Source of the DNA: Prorocentrum cordatum
Taxonomy: Eukaryota > Sar > Dinophyceae > Prorocentrales > Prorocentraceae
Assembly: GCA_963575745.1 (NCBI GenBank)
Contig: CAUYUJ010001292.1
Span: 553,004-617,003, forward strand
Direction of reading: 5' to 3'
DNA: 64,000 bases
Part shown: piece by piece, positions 54,530-64,000 of the stretch
Numbering within the stretch: the stretch's first letter is position 1
Layout: each line of letters begins with the position of its first letter
Program-made: the position numbers and the translations under genes
The notes under the pieces: model-generated
Databases searched by the model: none
What the model was told of the DNA's origin: nothing
What the model saw: the letters and a program-made list of their open reading frames with translations, nothing else

Positions 54530-56620
54530 TGATTTGAGTCGTTTGGGGTTTCTCGTCCTGGTGTGAGTCGTTCGGGCCCTTCTTCCTGGTGTGAGTCGTT
54601 CGGGCTCTTCGTGGTGTGAGTCGTTCGGGCTCTTCGTCCTGGTGTGAGTCGTTCGGGCTTCTCGTGGTGTGAGTTGTTCGGGCCCCTCATCCTGGTGTGA
54701 GTCGTTCGGGCCCCTCCTCCTGGTGTGACTCGTTCGGGCTCCTCGTGGTGTGAGTCGTTCGAGGCCCGCGTCGTGGTGTGAGTCGTTCGGGCTCCTCGTG
54801 GTGTGAGTCGGTCGGGCGCCTCGTCCTGGTATGAGTCGTTCGGGCCCCTCCTTGTGGTGTGAGTCGTTCGGGCTCTTCGTGGTGTGAGTCGTTCGGGCCC
54901 CTCGTCCTGGTGAGTCGTTCGGGCTCCTCGTAGGGCCTCTTAGGGGGCCTCTTGGGGCCTCTTGGGGGCCTCTTGGGGGCCTCTTGGGGCCTCTTGGACG
55001 CCTCTTGGGAGCCTCTGGGAGGCATCTTGGGGCCTCTTGGGGGCCTCTTGCGACCTCCGCAGAAGCGCAAATGAGCGTGAGCCCCTGCGAAGGACAAAAT
55101 GAGCCCAAAACCTTCGTAAAATCAATAATTTTGAGAAGAAGGAAGAGGAGCGCTGCCCCCTCAGAAGGCCAAAATGTGGCCGAAACCGTAGTAAAATCAA
55201 TGACCTCTGGGGGCTCTCTTGGGAAGCTTGTATGAGCGCTGCCCCTCCTCCTGGTGTGACTCGTTCGGGCTCCTCGTGGTGTGAGTCGTTCGAGGCCCGC
55301 GTCGTGGTGTGAGTCGTTCGGGGTCCTCGTGGTGTGAGTCGGTCGGGCGCCTCGTCCTGGTATGAGTCGTTCGGGCCCCTCCTTGTGGTGTGAGTCGTTC
55401 GGGCTCTTCGTGGTGTGAGTCGTTCGGGCCCCTCGTCCTGGTGTGAGTCGTTCGGGCTCCTCGTGGGGCCTCTTGGGGGCCTCTAGGGGGCCTCTTGGGG
55501 CCTCTTGGGGGCCTCTTGGGGGCCTCTTGGGGGCCTCTTGGGGGCCTCTTGGACGCCTCTTGGGAGCCTCTGGGAGGCATCTTGGGGCCTCTTGGGGGCC
55601 TCTTGCGACCTCCGCAGAAGCGCAGATGAGCGCGAGCCCCTGCGAAGGACAAAATGAGCCCAAAACCTTCGTAAAATCAATGATTTTGAGAAGAAGGAAG
55701 AGGAGCGCTGCCCCCTCAGAAGGGCAAAATGGGCCGAAACCGTAGTAAAATCAATGACCTCTGGGGGCTCTCTTGGGAAGCTTGTATGAGCGCTGCCCCT
55801 CCTCCTGGTGTGACTCGTTCGGGCTCCTCGTGGTGTGAGTCGTTCGAGGCCCGCGTCGTGGTGTGAGTCGTTCGGGCTCCTCGTGATGTGAGTCGGAGGC
55901 CTCTTGGGGCGTCTTCGGCGCCTCGTGGGGCCTCTTGGGGGCCTCTTGGGGGTATCTCGGGGGCCTCATGGAGGCCTCGTGGTGCCTCCTGGGGACCTCC
56001 TGTGGGCCATCTGGACCATCTGGGGACCTCTTGGGGCCATACGGTGGACCTCTGGGGGCCCTCTTGGGGGGCTTGTATGAGCGCTGCCCCTCCTCCTGGT
56101 GTGACTCGTTCGGGCTCCTCGTGGTGTGAGTCGTTCGAGGCCCGCGTCGTGGTGTGAGTCGTTCGGGGTCCTCGTGGTGTGAGTCGGTCGGGCGCCTCGT
56201 CCTGGTATGAGTCGTTCGGGCCCCTCCTTGTGGTGTGAGTCGTTCGGGCTCTTCGTGGTGTGAGTCGTTCGGGCCCCTCGTCCTGGTGTGAGTCGTTCGG
56301 GCTCCTCGTGGGGCCTCTTGGGGGCCTCTAGGGGGCCTCTTGGGGCCTCTTGGGGGCCTCTGGGGGGCCTCTTGGGGGCCTCTTGGGAGCCTCTTGGACG
56401 CCTCTTGGGAGCCTCTGGGAGGCATCTTGGGGCCCCTGGGGGGCCTCTTGCGACCTCCGCAGAAGCGCAAATGAGCGCGAGCCCCTGCGAAGGACAAAAT
56501 GAGCCCAAAACCTTCGTAAAATCAATGATTTTGAGAAGAAGGAAGAGGAGCGCTGCCCCCTCAGAACGCCAAAATGGGGCCGAAACCGTAGTAAAATCAA
56601 AGATTTTGGCTTCACAGAAG
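54530..56620. repeat. About 540-bp higher-order repeat (GAGTCGTTCGGGC / CCTCTTGGGGG)
   Basis: Units start with GCCCCTCCTCCTGGTGTGAC at about 54711, 55236, 55794 and 56087. Each has a GTGTGAGTCGTTCGGGC section, a GGGGCCTCTTGG section and a non-repetitive 150-bp core (GACCTCCGCAGAAGCGCA … CCGTAGTAAAATCAA). The third unit lacks the core and has a different CCTC section. Confidence 0.85.
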
Positions 56621-57000
56621 AGGAGAGGGTTTTTTCAGAGCCCCCCCGTCGGGGCCAGAATCCTCGTGAGGGTCGTCGTTTTTTTGGCCCTCCCAGGAGT
56701 CGAAAAAGACCCCCCTGAGAACACTCGGGACTCCCTGTCCAGGCCCAGGGGGAGGGGGTAGGGGGAGGGGTAAACCCCTCCCCGAAGGGGAAGAAGGCGG
56801 GTTGAGGACAGAGAGAGCTCTCTAAACCACTCACGCCCAAAGGGCTGGTGGGATTACGTACGAACTGCGCCACACCTTATTTTTCTTCCTGAGAAGAAAT
56901 TCGGATCTATCCTCCCGGCTTTGTTTCCCCCTGGGACAGTTCATTTCGCGCGCGATTCTGCCCCAATCGTTCATTCTATAGGTGAATTCATACCGCCCCA
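56621..57000. other. Spacer with preserved pre-insertion site of element J
   Basis: 56858-56898 reads CGAACTGCGCCACACCTTAT directly followed by T(n)CTTCCTGAGAAGAAATTC, i.e. both J1 flanks without the element. 56735-56805 is the inverted relative of 8885-8945. Confidence 0.7.
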
Positions 57001-58735
57001 GCTCGACCCATGGGCGCGACGCATGTGGACGTAGCCGTTGGGGCGTTCGGTGGAGTTCTTTCTGTAGCCACGAAGCGTGTGAGGGCTGTGCCGGCATGGG
57101 CGCGGGACGCATGTGGACGCAGCCACTGGGGCCTTCGGTGGAGCCCCCTACGGGGCCACGAAGCGTGTGAGGGGTGTGCCGGCATGGACGCGAGACGCAT
57201 GTGGACGCAGCCCCTGGGGCCTTCGGTGGAGTTCCCCATGTAGCCACGAAGCGTGTCAGGGTTGCGCCGAAATGGGCGCGGGACGCATGTGGACGCAGCC
57301 ACTGGGGCTTTTGACGGAGCTCCCTGTGGGGCCACGAAACGTGTGAGGGGTGTGCCGAAATGTGCGCGGGACGCATGTGGACGCATCCACGGGCCTGCGG
57401 TGGGGCTCTTGATGGGGCCACGAACGTGTGAGGGCTGTGCCGACATGGGCTCTGGACGCATGGGAACGCAGCACCCATTGGGCCTTCGGTGGAAGTCCCA
57501 ATTGGGTCATGAATCGTGTGAGGGTTGTGCCAACATGGGTGCGCGGACGCATGTGGGCGCAGCCGTGAAGGCCCGCGGTGGAGCTTCCTGTTGGGCCACG
57601 AAGCGTGCCAGTGGTGCGCCGGAATGGGCGCGGGACGCATCTGGACACCGCCACTGGGCCTTTCGGTGGAGCTCCCCATGGGGCCACGAAACGTGTGAGG
57701 GGTGTGCCGAAATGGGTGGCGCGGATGCATGTGGACACCGCCACTGGGGCCTTCGGTGGAGTCCCCCATCGGGCCACGAAGCGTGTCAGGGTTGCGCCGG
57801 CATGGGTGGCGCGGGACGCATGCGGACACACCTATCGGGGCATTCGGTGGAGCTCCCCGTGGGGCCACGAACTGTTCGAGTGGTGTGCCGAAATGGGTGG
57901 CGCGGACGCGTATGGACGCAGCCATTGGGGCCTTCGGTGGAGCTCCCTATGGGGCCACGAAGCGTGTGAGGGGTGTGCCGGCATGGGTGGCGCGTACGCG
58001 TGCGGACACCGCCACTGGGGCTTTCGGTGGAGCTCCCCGTGGGGCCACGAACTGTTCGAGTGGTGTGCCGAAATGGGTGGCGCGGACGCATGTGGACGCA
58101 GCCACTGGGGCCTTCGGAGGAACTCCCTATGGGACCACGAAGCGGGTGTGCCGACATGGGTGGCGCGGACGCATGTGGACACCGCCATTGGGGCCTTCGG
58201 CGGGGCCCCCTATGGGGCCACGAAGCGTGTGAGGGGTGTGCCGAAACGGGCGCAGACGCATGTGGACACCGCCACTGGGGCCTTGGGTGGAGCTCTCTGT
58301 GGGGCCACGAAGCGTGTGACGGCTCTGCCGAAATGAGTGCGGCGGGCGCATGCCAACGCTGGCATGTTGACCTTCGGTGGAGTTTCGTATGGAGCCTCGG
58401 AACGTGTGAGGGGTTGCCGAAATGGGTGGCGCGGACGCATGTGGACACCGCCACTAGGATTTTCAGTGGAGCGCTCTATGGGGCCACGAAGCGTGGCTCT
58501 GCCGAAATGGGCGCGGTGGGCGCATGCGAACGCTGGCATGTTGACCTTCGACGGAGCTCCCTATGGGGCCACGAAGCGTGTGAGGGGTGTGCCGAAACAG
58601 GTACATGCGGAAGGCAGAGGCAAGGAAGGGGAGGAGGGAGGAGGAGGGGGATGAGGAGGGAGAGGAGAGGAGACGCGGGGCGTTGTCTCCTCAAAACGAG
58701 GACCCATCTCCACAGGGTGTTTGGGAAAAACGAAA
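57000..58735 (-). repeat. 90-bp satellite array, reverse orientation
   Basis: About 17 units of about 90 bp with GGGGCCACGAAGCGTGTGAG, the reverse complement of the arrays at 3.6 and 31-35 kb. Its right flank (CAAAACGAGGACCCATCTCC, then TTTGGGAAAAACG) is the inverted left end of the satellite elements. The other end is not recognisable. Confidence 0.8.
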
Positions 58736-58769
58736 CAGCTGTTTGAACATGTCTATCACATTCGCCCAG

Positions 58770-58988
58770 ACGGGCCTCTCAAGCGCGCGTGTCACAGTCA
58801 TTCGAACGCATTCGCGCGCGTGATAGGGGGGGGGCGCGTGAGCGCGTCAGCCGCCCGTGCATGCCGAAATTCTTCTATAACCTTCATCACTGACACGGGG
58901 ACACCATCATCGCCATCGGCGTGACCAGCATCGGCGCTGTCCTTGGCCTTGCTGTCGTCATCGTCATCGTCGTCACCGTCACCCCTGC

Positions 58989-59049
<61 letters not shown>

Positions 59050-59080
59050 GTCATCATCAGCATCATCATCATCATCATCG

Positions 59081-59122
<42 letters not shown>

Positions 59123-59300
59123 CCATGTCTGCCGTTGTCGACGTCGCCATGATACCGCGCCCGTCCGAGTCACCGATTTGCACTGGAGTACGCGCGCGCG
59201 TCAGCGCGGCCTGCGAGACGCGCTGGGACGTCCCCAGCGGTCAGCGCCCCCCGCGGCCGCGTCGGTCGCGCCAAACAGCGGTCAGCGCCCCCGCGGCCGC
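58770..59300. repeat. Family I, copy 3, with (CAT)n expansion
   Basis: GGCGTGACCAGCATCGGCGC and GTTGTCGACGTCGCCATG match 48917-49020. A CAT array of about 145 bp (58987-59132) has expanded inside. Confidence 0.75.
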
Positions 59301-59479
59301 GTCGGTCCCTCCAAGCTAGCTGGCCGCTCTGTGCGCGAGCCTGCGCGCACTGGCGCGGCCGCAGCGGCGCGCCAGCTAGCGGAAAACAGTCATCGCACTT
59401 GCCGGCGCATGGTTTAGCAAAACAAATTGCGGGGGTGTGAGTGTGGTGATTGCGCTAGCTGTGGAGTTGAGAATTTCAA

Positions 59480-59700
59480 AAATTGCCAGGCGATTTGCGC
59501 CATAGGTCGCACCACACATGTTGCACAACAAATGTTGCACCACACACATTGCACCACGTAGGTTGCACACCACAGATCGCACGACATAGGCTGCACAATG
59601 TAGATTGCGCAGCGTAGACCGCACAGCATAAATTGCACCACTTAAATGCACCGCCTATACAACACCACACATACTGCCCCACATTGATTGCACATCACAG
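59480..59700. repeat. TTGCACCACA degenerate minisatellite
   Basis: About 15 units of 10-17 bp: TTGCACCAC, ATCGCACGAC, TTGCGCAGCG and similar. It is the inverse-sense relative of 21000-21135. Confidence 0.7.
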
Positions 59701-59854
59701 AGTTCTAGAAACAGTGTGTTTGGGGTCCACGGTGACTATTGTTTAGTTGGTGTTGTATTCTGCACGGGGTTATCCGGCGGAGCCCCACGACGACCGAGAG
59801 AGGAGCAACGATGAGGGAAGACGGCGCGCAGTACGAGTCATTGTCCCAACCCTT

Positions 59855-59973
59855 TCCTGGGCAATCATTCCAGTTGAACTGGAATGATTGCCCAGGAGAA
59901 CTGAGTTCTCCAGGCAATCATTCCTCCTCCACCCGCCTGGAGAACTGAGTTCTCCAGGCGGGTGGAGGAGGAA
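59855..59973. other. Cluster of perfect one-base-loop palindromes
   Basis: Arms of 21 bp centred on G at 59876, arms of 8 bp centred on G at 59903, and arms of 26 bp centred on G at 59947; all pair without mismatch. The third reuses GGAGAACT of the second, and CAATCATTCC of the first is repeated between the second and third. Confidence 0.95.
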
Positions 59974-59999
59974 GAGGAGGAGAGGGGGGAGAAACAACG

Positions 60000-60237
60000 A
60001 AACAGGAGTGAGACAACCGGGGTGGGGCACGCAGAGGCAAAGTGGGGCACCGAACTACCCAGGGTATGGGAGGAGAGACGGCCGAGGGGTCAGGGGGGGG
60101 GGAGCAGAGGTGCAGGACACCAACGAGATGCGGGCGGTCTGAAGACGGAGAGGAGACGGAGCACTGGGAGGAGGAGGGAGGAGAGGGCGAGGATGGGATG
60201 TGAGGGGCTAACGCGGATGGGGGATGTGGGAGGAGGA
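60000..60237. other. G-rich spacer
   Basis: GGAGGAG/GGGATG-rich sequence without a recognisable gene. Confidence 0.5.
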
Positions 60238-60250
60238 TGGGGATGATGAC

Positions 60251-60305
<55 letters not shown>

Positions 60306-60339
60306 GTGATGGTGATGGTGATGGTGATGGTGATGGTGA

Positions 60340-60371
<32 letters not shown>

Positions 60372-60865
60372 ATGATGATGCTGATGCTGATGCTGATGCT
60401 GATGCTGATGCTGATGATGCTGATTCTGGTGCTGGTGCTGGTGCTGGTGCTGATGATGCTGAGGATGCTGTGGATGCTGATGCTGTTGATTATGATGACG
60501 ATGATGCTACACATGATGCTGCTGATGATGACAACCACGATGATGCTGATGATGATGATGACGACGATTATGATGATGACGATGATGCTGATGTTGATGC
60601 TGATGATGATGCTGATGCTGATGCTGATGCTGATGCTGTTGCTGGTGCTGATGCTGGTGCTGATGATGCTGATGCTGATGCTGTTGGTTATGATGACGAT
60701 GATGCTGCACATGATGCTGCTGATGATGATAACCACGATGATGCTGATGATGATTATGATGACGATGATGGTGACGATGATGATGACGCTGATGCTGACG
60801 ATGATGATGATGCTGAGGATGATGATGCTGATGATGATGATGCTGATGATGATGATGATGACGAC

Positions 60866-60949
<84 letters not shown>

Positions 60950-60955
60950 GGTGGT
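60238..60955. repeat. (GAT)n array with GCTGAT sections
   Basis: About 720 bp of GAT/GGT/GCT triplets. A 115-bp segment around TTATGATGACGATGATGCT occurs twice (60490 and 60687). Asp/Ala and Met/Leu frames are artefacts. Confidence 0.97.
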
Positions 60956-61315
60956 GGTGATGGAGGAGGAGGAGGGAGGAGGAGGAGGAGGAGGAGGAGG
61001 AGAGACAACGGCGAGCCTGGCTGCCTTTTCAACTGCAGTCGCTTTGTGATTGACGTCTCCTTCCTGTGAGAAATTGCGAGATATTGCATTCCGCCGGTGC
61101 CCGTGACGCGTGACGTTTCACTGGTGGCGGCGACGAATAAGAACGACGACGAGGGCGATCTGGCGAGGGGGGAGGAGGAGGAGGAGGAGGAGGAGGAGGG
61201 GGAGGGAGGAGGAGGGGGAGGGGTAGGAGGAGGAGGAGGAGGCGGAGGAGGAGGAGGAGGAGGAGGAAGAAGAAGAAGAAGAATAACAAGAAGAGGAGGA
61301 GGATGAGGAGGAGGA
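60955..61315. repeat. (GGA)n arrays
   Basis: GGA triplets at 60960-61002 and 61165-61310, separated by 160 bp of unique sequence. Confidence 0.95.
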
Positions 61316-62064
61316 GCTGCAAACGGAGCTGCGCGGAAGGGGGCCGCGTGAGTTGGACACGTTGGCATGAGGCTTGGCAGTGAAGGGGCACGTGGCATGC
61401 GTCGCGAGATGGAGGGGTTGAGAGCGAGTGGCTCTCGATGTTGGGAGCGGGGTGGCCGCCAGGTCGGTGTATTCCTGGGATATTGTCGTCCAAAAGATTG
61501 CGGGCAAGCTGATATTTGACAAGCGCGACGGGTCGACGGAGACATCTTCTTGTTTCCCACCCATGTCGTAGGTTTCGCTTCTTCGTTCCCAAGTGATCAG
61601 CCTATTCGGCCTCATGCAGGGCCGATCTGTTCAGTGAGTTTGCTCCCCAATGCCCCCACGTGGAATTCTCGGGGCGTGCGCTGACTCGGTTGCAGCGAGC
61701 CTTCTCTCTCGTCTTGCTCATACCACCCGTGCATCAACGCCTCGTTTTTCTAGCAGCCATCGCAGACAGTTCTCCAGCCTGCGATTCTGCGATTTAGCTT
61801 TTTCGGGAGCTTCATTCGAGATCGTTGGAAGTTTGATGAAGTGCGCAGCCACAGCATTACGACGGCACTGCCGAGCGGTCCGTCAGCGACGCGGTGTCTC
61901 CGGAGCATATGGGCGACTAGCCCGGAGATCCCCCATGCATCTAGATAGCCCTTGCCGACAACCAGCGCAAGTTCCTTGGTGTATGGATTTGGTGGCTCTT
62001 TACGACATCGATGTGAGCTTGCATACAACCAAGATGTTGCAATACGGACCACTTAGGGTCTAGG
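61316..62064. other. No gene recognised
   Basis: A 137-codon plus-strand frame at 61650 lacks family features; Arg/Ser-rich, low confidence. Confidence 0.4.
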
Positions 62065-62065
62065 A

Positions 62066-62222
62066 TTAAGTCGGGCATGTCCCTCTACAAGAGGGAAATT
62101 CCAAAATAGTAGAACATACTCTGGGGACGATTTTGACAATGTCTGTTTTTTGTTATGTTTTAACTCTACTCTGCTTAATTTGTTGTCCAAAATCCCCCTG
62201 TAGGGGGACAGGCCCGACCTAA
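62066..62222. mobile_element. MITE, family G, copy 2
   Basis: Left TTAAGTCGGGCATGTCCCTC; right, read inward, TTAGGTCGGGCCTGTCCCCC. The next 20 bases also pair (GAGGGAAATTCCAAAA / GGGGGATTTTGGAC). 157 bp with an AT-rich centre. Confidence 0.8.
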
Positions 62223-62591
62223 GTCTAAGAGGGTCTAGGAGGGGCCCCCGTTTTCGGACCAGTCCTTAGAGATCTAGGCTCGGGGGACCTATTAATTGGT
62301 GGCCGAGGCTCGCCAGGGCCGGAAAAAAGACAATTCGCACCCTGCTCAGCGCTCCTTGTGGTAGCACGACGGCTCTCTGCGTCCTGACCTGATCATTCGA
62401 AGCACTGCTGTTCCTGGCATGTGCACTGCATGAGCTAGCTCTGCAGCTTGACTGCAATGTTTGCTCCCACACCCTTGCCGCGGGTTTGGGTAAGGTCGCA
62501 GGGGGTGTGCATAAGCAGACTCGGTGGCTACCACCCGCAGGCCCGAGCTCCCATCGCAGGCAGGTCGCCTGCTCGACGCCCGTGGTTCTCA

Positions 62592-62711
62592 GAGCGCGTT
62601 CAACGACTCGCAGCGTGCCCACTCGCAGAGGCAGGGAGTGGGCACTCTGCGTGAAGTTACTTTGTGAGTAGTTCTTTGCGAGTAGTTGCTTTGCGAGTCG
62701 TGAAACGCGAC
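62592..62711. mobile_element. Foldback MITE, family E, copy 2 (diverged)
   Basis: GAGCGCGTTCAACGACTCGC on the left versus GTCGCGTTTCACGACTCGC inward from the right, with internal GAGTAGTT repeats. Same termini as 30082-30223. Confidence 0.6.
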
Positions 62712-63220
62712 TGCCCAGTGTTGGGAGACGCGGCGAGCTTGCCCATGCACAGTCGGGCCGCTGAAGAAGGAACCCTTTTCGTTTAGCAGGGGCTCAGTGT
62801 TCCTTAATTGTTTTACAGTTTGTCTTAGTTTGTCCCGAGGTTTTCTGTGGGAAGTCGAAGTTCATTTGGTGGAAAAAGTGGCCTCGTTCCTCATTTAGGG
62901 TTCCTTATGACAGCGTTTCGACTGCACAGTGCCGTTTTAATGCATGCTCCGCGTGCGGATCATGTGCTAAAAGTGCAGGGATTTAGTATCAGAAACAAAG
63001 CTGAGTTCATGCATACATTCATTCATAGATTAATCATGTATTCAAAATCTTTTTTTTGAACAAAAAACCCAATATACTCAAAACTGCCCTGTACAAGCCA
63101 AGACGGCCCGCTGCACAGCTGGACTACGAGAGCGTCAACGAGAGCGCGCCCGACCCCCCGAGCAACGACGACCCCGAGTCGATGAACGCGCCCGGGAAGC
63201 TCTCGCAGGAGGCGAGGCCC
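62712..63220. other. No gene recognised
   Basis: Moderately AT-richer sequence; no coding frame with family features. Confidence 0.4.
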
Positions 63221-63221
63221 C

Positions 63222-63378
63222 CCCTCCTCCTCCTCCCCCCCCTCCCCCCCCCTCCTGCTCCTCCTCCTCCTCCTCCTCCTTCTCCTCCTCCTCCTCCTCC
63301 TCCTCCTCCTCCTCCTCCCCTCCTCCTCCTCCCCCTCCCCCTCCCCCTCCCCCTCCCCCTCCCCCTCCCCCTCCTCCG
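63222..63378. repeat. (CTC)n / (CCCCCT)n array
   Basis: CTC triplets pass into CCCCCT hexamers (63330-63372). Confidence 0.95.
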
Positions 63379-64000
63379 AGGGCGAGGGGGGGCTCGCAGG
63401 AGAGCTGACCCGGCACGGCCCGGGTGGTGTGCTCTGGCATGTTCGGGACCCGCCGCACTCGTCGTCCGAGGAGGGGCGGTGCTGAAAGCCCACGAGCTCC
63501 GCGGGCTCTGGAAGAGGCAGGGCCGTATTCTTGTACACCGTGTTTGCTTCCTGCTGTTGTGTGTTGCTTCCAGCGCCGTTTTTTTCATATATCCAGCGCC
63601 GTTGTTTTCTCGGTCCCGTGTCCCTTGGTGGGGGCGCTTTTCCAGATCACAGTTGTTGAAGGATCCGAGCCGTTTTCGACCAGGTTTCGAACGTCCTCGG
63701 GATCCCCAGATTGCCTAGGCCAGTTCGGTGAACAGTTTTTTTCCGTTTCGGTGAACCGTTGTTTTGCCGATGATCCAGATGCAGTTGCTCACACGGTCAG
63801 ACATGCCCTGCCGCTTCTGGGGCCAATGAAGCCCACTTCTTCGCGATTGCAAGACGTACCAGTCTGTTTGCCGTGAGATCCCAGGCGGCTCATCAAATTT
63901 GTCCCTATGCCACGGGCTCGCCGCATCGGGTGACGGCTCCGAGGCGTGGGCAGTCGTTCGATTTTTGTCATCTGTCAGCGACGGACGGAGGTGATGGATT
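63379..64000. other. No gene recognised to the window end
   Basis: Two short plus-strand frames span 63424-63876; neither is recognisable. Confidence 0.4.

Noticed and set aside
63056-63718. A proline-rich protein of about 220 codons
   Set aside because: The centre is a CTC/CCCCCT array and the flanks show no recognisable sequence.

Overview
The window looks like nuclear DNA of a dinoflagellate. The evidence is a very low gene density, high GC, and several kilobases each of triplet, tetranucleotide and minisatellite arrays. There are also many short foldback (MITE-like) elements in several copies, and a probable processed gene copy preceded by a degraded spliced-leader sequence (GGCTCAAG core) 33 nt before its ATG. 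One insertion has the form of an introner: GT-AG ends, inverted termini and a 5-bp target duplication. The species cannot be fixed from sequence alone. No bacterial operon, rRNA, tRNA or CRISPR array is visible.

Layout. 1-9.4 kb: G/C-rich triplet repeats, dispersed repeats, a 260-bp repeat built around a CATGTGCACCGTAG motif, an 89-bp satellite array, and CGGGTT-rich and CCCGCCCG-rich tandem DNA. 9.5-20.8 kb: the only gene-rich part, all on the minus strand. It holds a DNA primase large subunit (PRIM2-like) retro-pseudogene, a Mutator-like transposase with a C-terminal SWIM zinc finger in three pieces, and a ubiquitin-specific protease (USP, peptidase C19) in four pieces. A 2-3x tandem duplication of an exon-like unit lies upstream of the USP. 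20.8-28.8 kb: repeats and MITEs. 28.9-29.15 kb: a single plus-strand exon of a PHO80-type cyclin. 29.2-49.9 kb: satellites, simple repeats, at least five foldback families and the introner-like insertion. 50.0-54.4 kb: three consecutive copies of one composite element with matching inverted ends, filled with 73-bp and GAGGCT minisatellites; a pre-insertion site is preserved at 56.86 kb. 54.5-64 kb: further higher-order repeats, the same satellite in reverse orientation, a cluster of near-perfect palindromes, GAT/GGA arrays and MITEs.

How the parts relate. The minus-strand genes are co-oriented, as is common in dinoflagellates. Every multi-segment gene has reading-frame breaks, so the segments are either decayed copies or carry residual assembly indels; this sequence cannot decide between them. 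The transposase and the USP lie head-to-tail about 0.5 kb apart and could be one large Mutator-like element carrying a deubiquitinase, which is an inference. Nearly all other long open frames come from repeats whose period is a multiple of three, and they are not called as genes.
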